A stretch of DNA of 64,000 nucleotides, from positions 2,923,001 to 2,987,000 of the forward strand of contig WPIO01000022.1 in assembly GCA_009760855.2 (NCBI GenBank), in the 5' to 3' direction. This document shows, in pieces, positions 28,262 through 39,038 of this stretch. The notes under the pieces are model-generated. The model was not told the origin of the DNA and made no database searches. It saw nothing but the letters and a program-made list of their open reading frames with translations. Within the stretch, counting starts at the first letter, position 1. The number at the start of each line of letters is the position of its first letter. This stretch comes from Cristatella mucedo (taxonomy: Eukaryota > Bryozoa > Phylactolaemata > Cristatellidae). The translations under genes were made by a program, and so were the position numbers.

Positions 28262-28431
28262 GCTACCAAGAGGATTTCTGGAGCACGGTCCGTGCTAGGC
28301 TTTGGGAATGCCATTCAGTGGCATTTGAAGTAGCTGTGATCCAGTATGCCAAAGGCTTCGTTCAAGAAGAACAAATCACCATAACCAGTTCAGTCAACCG
28401 TCCATGCGACCTTCTTCAGGAGCAGCGGCTG
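28262..28431 (+). CDS. Unidentified 12-39 kb gene, exon (about 57 codons)
   Basis: Acceptor ATGCTGTAG ends at 28261 and donor GTAATT starts at 28432. It starts with two bases of a split codon and ends in phase 0. The peptide reads YQEDFWSTVRARLWECHSVA, FEVAVIQYAKGFVQEEQI and NRPCDLLQEQRL. The frame is well supported by composition. A connecting exon between 25860 and here is required by phase and was not identified. Confidence 0.6.
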
Positions 28432-29504
28432 GTAATTTGTGCAGACACTTTCCAGCACATGTGCTTCTTGAGCAATCACTTATTTTGTGAAAGATGGCTT
28501 GGAGCATAGACGAGTACAGTTTTATCTTCAGATCTATTAGGGGCTTCTGTGTTCCTGCTCATGGGGGGTTTAGTTTTTCTTTGTTCACTGTGCTGTCTGG
28601 AGCAACGGCTAGCTCTGACATCACGTTTGACTTTTTATGACTGCTAAGGCTTTGTTATCATGGTGAAGAGGCGATTATGAGATGACGATAATATCGATGA
28701 TGGTAATGGTTGTGACGATACTCTGTGCTGTGCTGTGGCGCCACTGACCCATATGTGCCGAAGCTCTGCAAAGTTTCTGCATGACTTGCAGCTAGCTTGC
28801 TCTGGATCTAACTCGATTGTGATTCATATTTGTTCATATTTGCAAGCATGCATCTCTGAGCATGACATAGCTTGCCAATTAAGACTAAACTTCCTTCATT
28901 CGACTGAGACCTGTGCTGTGCTAAGTCATCATTATGCTACTTTATACCACAATAGTGAAAAGACTTGAACGTCGTGTGCCTTGGCTTGCCACCATGTATC
29001 GTAGCAATCAGCAGCTGCATCAGCTTAGGATTAGGGAAGTGTGTGACTGAGAAAAGACTGCTGCTTGCTGTTCTTTAGCATTCAGCATTCAGTAAAAGTT
29101 GTGCAATGCTAGCTGCAATTGCACGTTTGCTTAAGTGATGGCTAAGCCTAGACGTGTAGGCTGCTCATTCTGACAGGCAGGATATGTTAGTCACTAGTCT
29201 GCCAGGTCGATATGACTGCGTAGTGTCAAGACGTCGACTATCGTGAGCAAGCAGGCTACGGATCAGTGAGAGCCAAAGGAATTTTTGGGTTGCACTATCT
29301 AACGTACAGCTGATGCCACCCATACTATCAAAGTTAACAGGGCATTTAAAAAAAATACTCTTAGAGTTTTCACACATCGATCGTTCCTGCAATTGCATAC
29401 TACCGAGGAGGAGCTTGATTCTTGTCACGTGATACCGGCTTCACAGAGAGCTGTCAAATTATGGTCACACTTACTATCTGATTTTTAACAGACTCTTTTT
29501 GTAT
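28432..29504. other. Intron-like sequence
   Basis: Nothing recognisable was seen. The ORFs at 28735-28968 (plus) and 29165-29428 (minus) have no splice or domain support. Confidence 0.35.
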
Positions 29505-29645
29505 AGCCACAGAAGAGCTTTTACGGCTATCACCACCGCTTGCAGAGGCGATAAAGGATCGCCCACTGCAGGATTCGAACCCAGGACCTCGGGGCTGAGG
29601 TCGTGAAAAGCAACCGCCTTACCCAGTGAGCTATTCCGGACATAT
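29505..29645 (-). mobile_element. SINE-B copy, near complete
   Basis: The minus strand reads TAGCTCACTGGGTAAGGCGG (A-box region), TTTTCACGACCTC, then GGGTTCGAATCCTGCAGTGG (B box). The body includes GGTGATAGCC, and the end is GGCTATACAAAAAGAGTCTG. The spacing of the two boxes fits a pol III internal promoter of a tRNA-derived SINE. The copy is closely related to the one at 38738. Confidence 0.85.
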
Positions 29646-30309
29646 TTCCCTGCCAATACTCTGTTAATGCCATAATTTTTTAGTTTTCGAGCGAGCTGTC
29701 TCTTGACAACCTGGAAAAGCAGTCGACAAGACAGCAGCTATGCACCGGCTGCTGCTGTTGCAAGAATCACGTTGTTGAAAGACCAAACAAAAGACAGAGC
29801 TTTGCCCTTAGGCTGAAGTGTGAAGTGATTCTAACCAGCTATCTATCGGTGTTTGAGTGAGTCCATCGAAGAGCATGCTACATTGACTAGTATGCCATCT
29901 ACAAGATATCGTAGTTGTCTGTCTCACCCATGCCACGCAGCCACGAAGGTCCATGACTGTGCTAGGCACAGGTGCTTGTTGTTTGGTCATTATCTTGTAT
30001 CGGCAGAATGACCGGGACCCTTGGACAAAAAGATGAAATGCTATTACCAAAAGGGGTGAAGTAGGCTATCTTGCTTCTGCAGTGACCTCAAGTTATTCTC
30101 GGTTGCTTTTAACCTTATGTGGTGACGCTATGCAGCACGACAATCCCCCCTATCCTGTCATTTTAAGGATGAGGCCATTAGGCCGATTGGGACTAGTTCA
30201 TGCATCATTCTCAGCGTTAGTGTACTCCTAGACCGTCATTGACAGTGCAGCTTGAGTCAGAGGTGTGTTGCTGTCTTTGCAGTTAATTGTGTTATGTATC
30301 AGTACTAGA
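29646..30309. other. Unassigned intron-like sequence
   Basis: No gene or repeat was recognised. Confidence 0.35.
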
Positions 30310-30790
30310 TAATAACGATGGTAATATTACTACTAATAATAGTATATATTTGTATAGTACCCTAAAGCAGTAACAGTCTCATTCTAGACTCCAAATTGGT
30401 TGAAAGGGAATCAAATACATCTATTAGTTGTTAATGACATGCACAATTATAGCACTCATGCATACATAATGGATGTGACAAGGATGAAGCATATGCAGTG
30501 AAGAACTATCAGAGCATGTCGTGATGTCAGCTCCCAGAGAGTTCCAGGCTGTATGGGCATAGGAACAGGCACCACAGGCCCCAAAGGGTTTACGGTTAGT
30601 AAGAGGAACAGCTCACTGGTCTCAAGTCTGAGGAGTGGATGGTTTGAGTTGCCATCGGAGGAGTGTCTAGTTCAGATAGGCAAGCTGAAGCAAGAGAAGG
30701 AAGGGACCTGTAAGTGAGTGACAGGATCTTGAAGTTGATGTGCTGCTTGATGGGGTCCAGTGAAAGTCAGAGAGAAGTAGCATAATGCAG
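30310..30790 (-). mobile_element. Decayed L2-like LINE 3' fragment
   Basis: From an AAT-rich end near 30310 the minus strand carries the tail hairpin region, a reduced 3' UTR and RT remnants including DFHWTPSSS and SLTGPFLLLLQLAYLN. Large internal gaps separate the matching blocks. Confidence 0.65.
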
Positions 30791-31024
30791 ATATGCCTAC
30801 TCATATAGGCACATTTCAGCTGTCGAGCTTGTAATGCCAAAGGTGCACTTACACATGATAAGTGCATCGACCGATACTTGTAGATGCTTTTGATAGATTT
30901 TTCGTTTGGCGTTGCTCCCCATTGATAGTTCATTGTTGATTGTCCGTGGTTCATCAATTGTGCCTTGAACTGAGTATATTTATACACAAGACGATTAAAA
31001 GAGCCCACCAGGCCAAGCATCATA

Positions 31025-31448
31025 CAACCCATTATTCTGATCAAATTGTTTACCTATACCTCGTACGAATCTTAACGCCTTTGGAGACAGTTCCTTTAGT
31101 TCATATGCTCCCAAAGCCTGGAACTCGCTCCCGACTTACTTTGCGACATCCTCTGGCATGACGGCATTTAAAAAGAAGCTTAAAAACACGTTATCGCAGT
31201 ATTTAGTGGGTGCTTGTAATTCGTCCTTTGTGTGCTTATGTGTGCTGACACTGTGCTTGCTGCTACTAATCATAGCTACATATTAACCCGGTGCTTGTCA
31301 CATTTAAAACTGTTATGTGTGATGACATTGCGAATGTTACCAGTAATCATTTGGTCGTGCTTTCTTTACAGCATCTGTAAAGTGTCTAGAAAAAGATTCA
31401 GTCCTTCGAGAGTGGTGTACAATTGTATTATTATTATTGTTATTATTA
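31025..31448 (+). mobile_element. L2-like LINE 3' end, plus orientation
   Basis: The plus strand reads VYLYLVRILTPLETVPLVHM followed by LPKPGTRSRL in a shifted frame, the C-terminus of RT. It continues through the 3' UTR and the CTAGAAAAAGATTCAGTCCT tail to ATT repeats at 31425-31448. It faces the minus-strand fragment at 30310-30790. Confidence 0.75.
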
Positions 31449-31490
31449 CGGCTCCTCTACCACAGTATAAATGAGGCTGTTAAATCGGTT
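31449..31490 (+). mobile_element. SINE-B tail fragment
   Basis: CGGCTCCTCTACCACAGTAT and GAGGCTGTTAAATCGG match the last 40 bases of SINE-B. It directly abuts the LINE (ATT)n end. Confidence 0.5.
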
Positions 31491-31837
31491 ATCGTGTATC
31501 TTTACCCTTGATTGAGTTTGGGATCATTGTTGTGAATTGGGCTATGCATGTTAGCCTCGATAGAAAAATATCTGCCAGTGTACAAATTTGGTGCTTACGG
31601 GTCTGTCGGCTATCCAATTGAATGATATAATCACTCAGGACAAGAAAAAGACGATTTCGGGAACACATGATCAAAATGAGATTGGGAAGTCTGAATAAAA
31701 AAAAGTCTTGGTATCTGGAGGGGCAATATATAACAGCCACCATTTTCAGCCTGTGATTAGAGGAATTCAATATAGGTCATTCGAAGGATTGATTCAAGGG
31801 TACTTTAAAGGGCTTGAAATACTGCTCTGGAATAAAA

Positions 31838-31839
31838 GA

Positions 31840-31880
<41 letters not shown>
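31838..31880. repeat. (AG)n microsatellite
   Basis: A short AG run with one GT interruption at its start. Confidence 0.9.
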
Positions 31881-31881
<1 letters not shown>

Positions 31882-33188
31882 AAATAAGTTTCAGTTGATA
31901 AAGCTGTGAAAGCTCTAGCAATACCGAGTGCTTGACCGTCGCCTGGTTTGCTTTGCTGCAAGTGGTACAGGATCTTAGCCGCATGAAGTAGGGTTTACTG
32001 GAACTTGTCGATAATTGGCTAGTGTTGATTTAAAGTGCAGCTCCAGTTGGTATAATTAGTATGCAAGAATTGCCTCACCTAAATATTGTATCTGCAAACC
32101 TCTGATAACAATATGCACTGTGTATGTGCACCATCAGGTCATCCCCAGTCCGATTATACCATCGATGTAGCATAATGAATTTCGATGATCTACTGGGATC
32201 ACTGTGCTGACTTCATGTCAGGAAGCTTACATTAATATATAATGTACAGCTCTCATAAGCTAGTGTAAAGGTTTTGCCTTATAGTGGCAAGCTGCTGGTT
32301 ATCTGAAGACTCTGTCATCCAACCATCTCAGAATCCCTGGATAACTTAACCAAAAGGGACTCCATCCTCCGAATACTTCATTAAATGCAGGTGCAGGCTC
32401 ACGGTTGTGTGCTGCTCCATAGGTCTCTGACCACAGTACTGCTTGCCAGACACACGTGGTTTCTGTGCCTACCCCCTAAAGAGCCCACTCTGATGACTTT
32501 TCCTCCTTTCAGCTGGCACTCTTCTCTTGCTGTGGCATCCATTCTCGCGCACCATGCCTGATTGTTGCCTGTTTTGCCTCTTTTCTAAAGGTGAGGCAAA
32601 CTGATAGGCCGTATGGCTCGGGCCTTATAATGCTGCCTTTCCGAAGGCATTATTAGCAAAGCAGGTAGGGGCCACAGAAGGCATGTGTACACCACGTTAG
32701 GCTGTAGCTGGACTGGCACGAGCACTCATTTAGCATCACCGATTTCATTTATATCCATCACTCTGTCTGCACAGTCATGACGGCAGTGTTGAGGTGCAGG
32801 TGGTTTTTTAAGATACATTTTAGTTAATTAGCAGATCCGTGTAGGCTCTCTAGTCAAACCGATGCTGCCGAAGTGTGTGAGAGCTCTGGGTAACTTCGGG
32901 CTGGGTGACATGCGCCGACCTGCATGTGCAGATGCAGGCTGCTGAAAAGCAATTAGCCTGAAAAGCTGCTGCAAGCAGAGGACCGCTCCCTGCCCTGTGA
33001 TCCTCAGGTCGCACAGGTTAAGTCGCTCGTCGTGTCAACCAATGCTTACGCTCTGGTGCGGCTCACCTTTCTCCTTGCCCCCCCCTCGAGTTTCTTGAAA
33101 CTTGATTACCTCATTTCCCCAGCAGTGGCAGACGACTAGGCTTTTTCAAGCATGCCTGTGATGATCATTTCGCGGGTCTATGTTACAG
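31881..33188. other. Intron-like sequence
   Basis: No exon or repeat was recognised. A pyrimidine-rich stretch precedes the 33189 exon. Confidence 0.35.
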
Positions 33189-33344
33189 CTTCAAGCCTGC
33201 ACTCGCAGCTTCTCGCTGTGCTACCGTGCCACGATGATGCTTCGGCAGCTCAGTTTAGCAGCCTGCGGCAGCCATTTGGCCGACATGCCATCGCGGTGTT
33301 TCCACTTGTCTTTGAAAGACATCGTATATGCCCTCGGCGACAAG
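33189..33344 (+). CDS. Unidentified 12-39 kb gene, exon (52 codons)
   Basis: Acceptor TGTTACAG ends at 33188 and donor GTGAGA starts at 33345, phase 0 on both sides and compatible with the exon ending at 28431. The peptide includes TMMLRQLSLAACGSHLADMP and CFHLSLKDIVYALGDK. A second frame is also open over this stretch, so the frame choice rests on phase and composition. Confidence 0.5.
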
Positions 33345-33691
33345 GTGAGAACTGTGCTGAGCAGCTGCTCACTTATTTTCTCTGGCCTGTCGCCATTCCG
33401 ATCATCGTGCACGTTTGTAGTTCCACTGTGGCGCTCTGATGTTTGCCGGGCTCCTGAAATTTGTCGGCTCTGACATGCCACTGCTGACGCTGGCTCCAGC
33501 CGATGCTGCTCCGGCTGCTGCTGCTACCCTGAGATGGTCGCCTGCACCTCTCTTGTTGTTTCTGAGTGGTCTAGCCGTGTGTTCACGCATGGGTTATCCC
33601 CTTAAAGGGCTTTTTGTCGTGAACGTAAATGACAGCACCGGGCAGCACAGTAGCTGCTTACTGTGCTGCCCGGGCTGCTCTGATCTTGCAG

Positions 33692-33773
33692 CATCGGCAG
33701 GAGGAGCTGCTCTGGCCTCCGATGCACTCAGGATGGCTTAGCAGTTTTTATGAACGTCGTTGTACAATTGAGG
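33692..33773 (+). CDS. Unidentified 12-39 kb gene, candidate exon
   Basis: Acceptor CTGATCTTGCAG ends at 33691 and the exon opens in phase 0, matching 33344. It reads HRQEELLWPPMHSGWLSSFY. The donor is ambiguous: GTTGCT at 33774 leaves phase 0, while GTTAGT at 33780 leaves one base. Only the first fits the next candidate exon. Confidence 0.4.
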
Positions 33774-34009
33774 TTGCTGGTTAGTTGTCATTCCAGAGCA
33801 TGTCAATTAAACCCCTCTGCTAACGTAATATTCCTTACCACCTGATAGTCGAGATTGGGTGAGCTCAAGGGATAGGGAGGCCCATCCCCAAGATTGCACA
33901 GCGGCAGCACGCCACCGAGCTCGTTTGCACTTAAAAGCCATCTGTTCCACTTTAATCGTCAGCATGCACCGGCATTCTTCTGTAAAATCCAGCCTTTGGT
34001 CTGCTGCAG

Positions 34010-34089
34010 GCACGATTCGATTTGCAGTGCCTATATGCAGGCTGCCTATCTGATGCAGCTGCTATAGCCACCATTCCGGTGATCGGTAG
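34010..34089 (+). CDS. Unidentified 12-39 kb gene, candidate exon
   Basis: Acceptor GGTCTGCTGCAG ends at 34009. The frame reads ARFDLQCLYAGCLSDAAAIA and then TIPVIG, and leaves two bases before GTAGTG at 34090. Those two bases are exactly what the exon at 34223 needs. Confidence 0.4.
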
Positions 34090-34222
34090 GTAGTGCTCTG
34101 CGTGCGTGCAGCCGCCACGCTCGCCGACCGACAGCTGAGCACCCTGTCCTGTCGGGCGCTAAGCTCGTCGACACTTCCCGCAGGCCACCTCCTAGTAGGC
34201 TGCCTTGGCTCTCAGTTTACAG

Positions 34223-34430
34223 GAGTGCCGATGCACTAAAGTCGCGCCTGCGCCAGCTGGCTGCTGCCCTGGTGCCGCACGCCAGGCTGGCGGCACCGAG
34301 CGCTGCCGAGCAGCGCGGCTCCTCGATGTGCGACATCGTGGCCGACGAGATCCGCTGCCTCTTCGTGGAGCATTGCGACTGGTACACGGCGGCCGCGATG
34401 ATGTCGGCTGCGGCGACGTGCGCCGCCGAG
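34223..34430 (+). CDS. Unidentified 12-39 kb gene, exon (69 codons)
   Basis: Acceptor CTCAGTTTACAG ends at 34222 and donor GTACGC starts at 34431. One base completes a split codon and the exon ends in phase 0. The peptide is alanine- and leucine-rich and strongly helical: ADALKSRLRQLAAALVPHAR, DIVADEIRCLFVEHCDWYTA and AMMSAAATCAAE. Base composition is more GC-rich than the flanks. ORFs in other frames here are shadows of this one. Confidence 0.6.
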
Positions 34431-35010
34431 GTACGCCACGTTCCGGGCATTGCGTGCCTAGGCGCAAGGCTTGTGGCTGCACTGCTGTCTGTTGCATGGT
34501 TTGCATCATTCTGCCCGGCCGCCGCTCTTGTCGCTGCTGCTGCTGCCGCCGAGAGCTCGGAGAGCCACAAGCCGTTCTGGAGTGCTCACCGCTGCAGCCG
34601 GCATCAGCGCATCACTAACGTGCTGTCAGGCATCCGACCTGTAGGTGGCAGCGCCATGGTTAGCAGTCTGATGTCGCAAGCGCCGGTGTGCAGCTGCAAC
34701 TTGCCGTTGGTGGTGGTGCTGCTGCTGCAGCCTTGTTGCCTGCGAATCGTGCTGCTTATGCTCGTGATTCTCCTCCGGCCGGCGTCTGCTAGTTGAGCGC
34801 TCTCACCGGGCGCCAAGGTATGCTTGGGAGCTCCTTTGAATCTGCTACTCGTCGCTACACGTGCATGGCGATCCCCATGCATGATATGCACTCGCTTAGC
34901 ACTTAGGTCCGTGCTCTCAGGCTTTAAGTGGCTATCAAAATTGTGTCTCTGTGGAACTGCTTCCTCAATTGGGACGGAAGAGTGCAGCAGAGCTGCAGTG
35001 CAGGCAGAGA

Positions 35011-35012
<2 letters not shown>

Positions 35013-35063
<51 letters not shown>
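35013..35063. repeat. (AG)n microsatellite in an intron
   Basis: An AG run of about 50 bases. The arginine-glutamate and serine-leucine ORFs across it are artefacts. Confidence 0.95.
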
Positions 35064-35065
<2 letters not shown>

Positions 35066-35460
35066 TGAAGGCTTGGCTTTGCTGGAGCTGCTGTTTCGCT
35101 CCGTGCTATGGGACTCATCTCAGGAGCTCCTGTGCTGGGAGTAAAGTCTTGACCTTCGGTGAAACTTTGATAGCTGCTGATTCACTGCAGTCGTTGCTGC
35201 TTCAGAGTCGCATGCTTTTCATTGCCATTTTCGGGAGTCCATCTGTATGGATGACCCGCTTGTCTCTTGTTCTTTACTTGCTTCGGCCGCTGCTACCACA
35301 GGATGTGGAGAGAGCTTAAGCGTATCGCCATAGTTTTGCACGGGTGGCTGGATGGTTTGAGATGCGGAGAGCTGCACTTGCCTAATGCATCCGATGGTAA
35401 TGAATAGAACTTTCCGGTCCAGGTGGAGCCTTCTTTAACGAAGATAACTTTCTGGTGTAG

Positions 35461-35556
35461 GTGGAGCCTTTTTTGGACATCATGATATTCGTGCACACAT
35501 CTGCCACTGCATTCAATAGCCAGTCATTGGAAGCGATGTCAGATCTTCAGAAGCAG
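35461..35556 (+). CDS. Unidentified 12-39 kb gene, exon (32 codons)
   Basis: Acceptor TCTGGTGTAG ends at 35460 and donor GTAGAG starts at 35557, phase 0 to 0. It reads VEPFLDIMIFVHTSATAFNS then QSLEAMSDLQKQ and follows the 34430 exon in frame. The acceptor plus the first bases of the exon are duplicated 38 bp upstream (AG at 35421-35422, then GTGGAGCCTT). Use of that decoy would shift the frame. Confidence 0.6.
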
Positions 35557-35603
35557 GTAGAGGATGGGGTGTGCTGGAACTCTGCGGCTTTGTTTGTTCG
35601 CAG

Positions 35604-35779
35604 CCCTGTGAGCAGTTTAGTGGCAGCTTAAGAGCTCTCCTCTCACAGCTAGCAGTGGAGTCAGCACGTGTGTGCAGTGCGCACAGTGCATGCAGTGTGC
35701 GCGGCGTTGGATGCTCGGGCATGAGCGCCGTTAATGTGGCTGCAAACTCGTCCGTGTGGCTATTGCAAAACCTTCGCAC
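35604..35779 (+). CDS. Unidentified 12-39 kb gene, exon (58 codons + 2 bases)
   Basis: Acceptor TTTGTTTGTTCGCAG ends at 35603 and donor GTAGAG starts at 35780. It opens in phase 0, matching 35556, and leaves two bases. The peptide begins PCEQFSGSLRALLSQLAVES, continues through a cysteine/serine-rich stretch, and ends NVAANSSVWLLQNLR. Confidence 0.6.
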
Positions 35780-35865
35780 GTAGAGATAATTGCTCGATTT
35801 GTGGTTTCTTTGCTTGCACCGATGCTGTTCTTACGTGTATCACTGTAGAAGTCAGAGATTTGCAG

Positions 35866-36067
35866 CAGCCTAGAAAATGCAGCCGTGCCGGAATGCGTGA
35901 ATGGAACTGCAGAGCGTGTAAAGGCTGCTGCCAGAGACGCCAGTGCTGTTAGTGACCGAGCGAGGCCGCCGGTGATTGCTCAATATGCAACCGTGCTTGA
36001 CGTTATTCTGCTGCTGCGAAGCGTACTGTCCGGCTCCACGAAGCACGTCACCAGTATCCTGTGCACG
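35866..36067 (+). CDS. Unidentified 12-39 kb gene, exon (67 codons)
   Basis: Acceptor GAGATTTGCAG ends at 35865 and donor GTGCGT starts at 36068. Its single opening base completes the codon left at 35779, and it ends in phase 0. It reads SLENAAVPECVNGTAERVKA, ARDASAVSDRARPPVIAQYA and VLDVILLLRSVLSGSTKHV. With 34223, 35461 and 35604 it forms a run of four exons joined by consistent phase, the best evidence that this is a real gene. Confidence 0.65.
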
Positions 36068-36289
36068 GTGCGTACTCTGTAGCTGTACTTTTAAAAGGAA
36101 CTCTTGTGGCTCTTGTTATGGATTCTTTGCAGTCAAATTTATTGCCTTGTGGCTGAAATGAAAGGCGCAGGAGGAGGGACGTGATACTTGACCTAAGATG
36201 TATTGCTATAGTAACTAGATGGTCTGTGCCGATTCACCGATGGCTTTGGTTGCTTCTGCAGCGTTTTTTTTAGATTCTTACCGTAATAA

Positions 36290-37347
36290 TAATAATTATA
36301 ATAATAATGCACTTGATAAAGCGCCCCCAGAGAACCCAATCTCTTTCTAGGCGCTCCACATTTACTGCAAAGGGAAATGCAATTGAATGGTAAGTAAAAT
36401 CATGCTTGAAAAACAAACAAAATGAATAACATGATTAGGGGTGACATGCACAGGGTCAGCATGCAAATGTGGTTAGTGGCAGCATGCACAGTGTCAGCAC
36501 GCATAAGCATGTGAAGGACGAATCACAGGGACCCACTAAATGCTGTCCTAAATAGGTTGTTTTTAAATTCTTTTTAAATGTGGTCAGGTCAAGGGATGTT
36601 CTGACGCAGGTCGGAAGGGAGTTCCGGGCTTTGGGAGCATACGAACTAAATGCACGGTCTCCAAAGGATTTGAGGTTTGTACGAGGTAGTGGTAGGCTGT
36701 TGGATTCCGAAAAGCTGGTGGTACGATGCTTGGCCTGATGGGGTAGTATATCTGACAGATAGGCTGGAGCCATAGAATGAAGGGACTTAAAAGTGAGCGA
36801 CAAAACCTTGAAGTCAATCCGTTGCTTGACTGGTAGCCAGTGCAGGTCGACGAGAAGTGGAGTAATGTGGCAACTGCGACGCTCACGACAGACAAGTCTA
36901 GCTGCCGAATTTTGCACCAGCTGCAATCGCGTGATCGCACATGCTGGTAGGCCAGTGAGTTGCAGAAATCGAGACGGGATGTCACGAATGCATGGACCAA
37001 CTTAGATGTGGTATCTTTAACTAAACAAGCCCGAATTTTAGCAATGTTATGAAACTGAAAATAGGCAGATTTGACTGTGGAGCTGATATGGTCGTCTAAC
37101 GAGAGGTCGCTTTGGAATATGACACCTAGATTTCGAGCTGATTCAACTGGAGATATGCTGGCAGAGCCAATTTTGAGCGTCAGCCTTTCCAATTTGTGAA
37201 TCACACTGGGTTTGCCCATAACTAGTAAGTTAGTTTTATCATCGTTTAGTTTTAGAAAATTTGCTGCCATCCATGTGCAGATGTCATCAATACATGTTTA
37301 GTTTTAGAAAATTTGCTGCCATCCATGTGCAGATGTCATCAATACAT
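36290..37347 (-). mobile_element. L2/CR1-like LINE, best preserved copy, 5'-truncated
   Basis: The minus strand is open for 228 codons, starting MAANFLKLNDDKTNLLVMGK and including ESARNLGVIFQSDLSLDDHI and [17 protein letters not shown] small deletion then shifts the frame, and the HITPLLVDLHWLPVKQRIDF block continues in the next frame (156 codons). The 3' UTR, hairpin tail (about 36310-36365) and (ATT)n end follow. The RT palm with the catalytic FADD box is missing because of 5' truncation. It sits in an intron of the 12-39 kb gene. Confidence 0.9.
37244..37347. repeat. 52-bp perfect tandem duplication at the LINE 5' end
   Basis: Copies at 37244-37295 and 37296-37347 are identical and begin GTTTAGTTTTAGAAAATTTG. 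They lie at the truncated 5' end of the LINE and repeat RT codons. Confidence 0.95.
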
Positions 37348-38737
37348 GCAGCAAGTCAGTTGAGAGAATTTGAGACCGTGTATTACATGGCTGTTAATTT
37401 ACTGTAGGCATGCATGCCTCGACTGTTTGTGAGGTTAGAATGAAAACCTGTGCACGCCTCAAGCTAAATGTATCGTATTCTACAGTTCTGGACCGTGTGC
37501 TAAAAAGATAAGCCTGGTTGGCGTTAAGTTTATCTGTGTCTTGTGCGGTACGTCACGAGCTGGAAATTAGCCAGGCAATTAATCATGTCGCGATGATACG
37601 TATTGGCACTGTAAGCATTGACCCACCGACACATCGACGAGTGCACCTCGTATCCTACCCTGTCATCATCTTCTCGGTAGCAGCTTGCAGATTCGTTTGC
37701 ATGGTCGCATGAATTTGTGCATGTATTTGCTTCTTCATTTGCCTGAAATGAAAGTGGTGCACTATCAACTTGGTTCAACTGCCCGTTTATAGTTACCAAA
37801 AAAGTCGGGAGATATCGGCGATATATTTAAGACGTTGGCAGCTGCAGCAAATGGCTGTGGCAAAGTTAGCTATTTGTCCGATATTTCTGGTGCTCATAGC
37901 CGTAAAATGTGCATGGACTGTACTGCATGGTTATGGGATGCATTGGCCACTGACACTGACAGACCTCGGCAGATAGAGCCCGTAGGACGTACCTTCGGTA
38001 CCTGTGCGCGGCCGACGTGACCGTGGTTCCTGAAGCCCGCAGTCCCTAAAGCCGGCAGTTTCACGGCTGGGCGAAGCACTTCTGTCAGCCAGGCTGTGTC
38101 GAAACTGCACACTATATCCATAGAAGACAGTATGCTTGTCGTAATTGACATGTGCAAGCATAGACAGTGCTCCTAAGTAGTGCTGCTAAGACAGTGCATG
38201 CCAAGCCCAGAAGCTTCATGTCGAGTTGGTCAGCCGACTTTTTCAAATTAGGGACACTTTAAGTTTTGTAAATTTATTCTGAACATGCAGCTTGAGATGC
38301 ACAGCATAAATGAAGGTGCAATGCCGAAATGTCCTTATTAAGACAGAGGCTACTTCTTTTTATCACTTGCTGTGACTCGGCAGTTAGCAATCCTGATTGA
38401 TGCAGTTGAGTTTTCTCTGAAAAGGGCAGCAACTATGAGAGTCGTGTTGTTGGTTTCACACTTGCGGAAATATTTCGAGAAGCAAAGTGGTGAGAACTGA
38501 GTCATAGCTATGCTCGTCCAAGTCATCGCGTTAAACCGTTACTCCTTTCAGCGACCTGCTACCGTGTTCATCTCATACAAGATGCTTTTGTACGTGCTTT
38601 TCCCGATGTACAACTTTGGCCCGAACAAATTGTATTTGTTTGTTAGTCATCGAAGTTTGCAGTTGGTGCCTAGTGATAGTTCACGACCTTTTTGGTTGCT
38701 CGAACACTTGGCTGCCCTGCACTGGAGTGCTGTGAGC
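37348..38737. other. Intron-like sequence with possible unplaced exons
   Basis: Phase requires a path from 36067 (phase 0) to 39039 (phase 0). Two stretches look partly coding: about 37830-37970, where two frames are open, and about 38541-38640 after TACTCCTTTCAG. Edges and frames could not be settled. Confidence 0.25.
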
Positions 38738-38895
38738 CGTAATGGCTCAGTAGGTAAGGCGGTTGCTTTTCACGACCTCGGCCCCGATGTCGTGGGTTCG
38801 AATCCGGTCGCGGTCGATCCTTCATTGCCGCTGCAAGCTGTGGTGGTGATAGCCGTAAGGCTCTTCTGTCGCTATACAAAAGAGGCTGTTAAATC
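38738..38895 (+). mobile_element. SINE-B copy, intact pol III boxes
   Basis: The A box TGGCTCAGTAGG at about 38744-38755 and the B box GGTTCGAATCC match pol III consensus boxes. Between them lies a tRNA-like head with TTGCTTTTCACGACCTCGGC. A body with GGTGGTGATAGCC and a tail CTATACAAAAGAGGCTGTTA follow. It is too long, and too unlike a cloverleaf past the B box, to be a functional tRNA gene. Confidence 0.88.
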
Positions 38896-39038
38896 AGCTA
38901 GTATTTTTTTATTGTGATGAAAGAACTTATTTGAGCAATGGCATGCATTCAGCGATTCGTGTTGTGATAGTAAATTGATTGCATACTTTGCTCATACATG
39001 TCCTCGTCGGTACAACGCCGATTGTCTGTTTCTTGTAG

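Noticed and set aside
34205-34618. 137-codon and other overlapping ORFs around 34.2-34.8 kb
   Set aside because: They are shadows of the GC-rich exon at 34223-34430 and read-through into its intron.
38738-38830. A functional tRNA gene
   Set aside because: The A and B boxes are good, but the acceptor-stem end does not pair and the sequence continues into a repeated SINE body found at several other sites.
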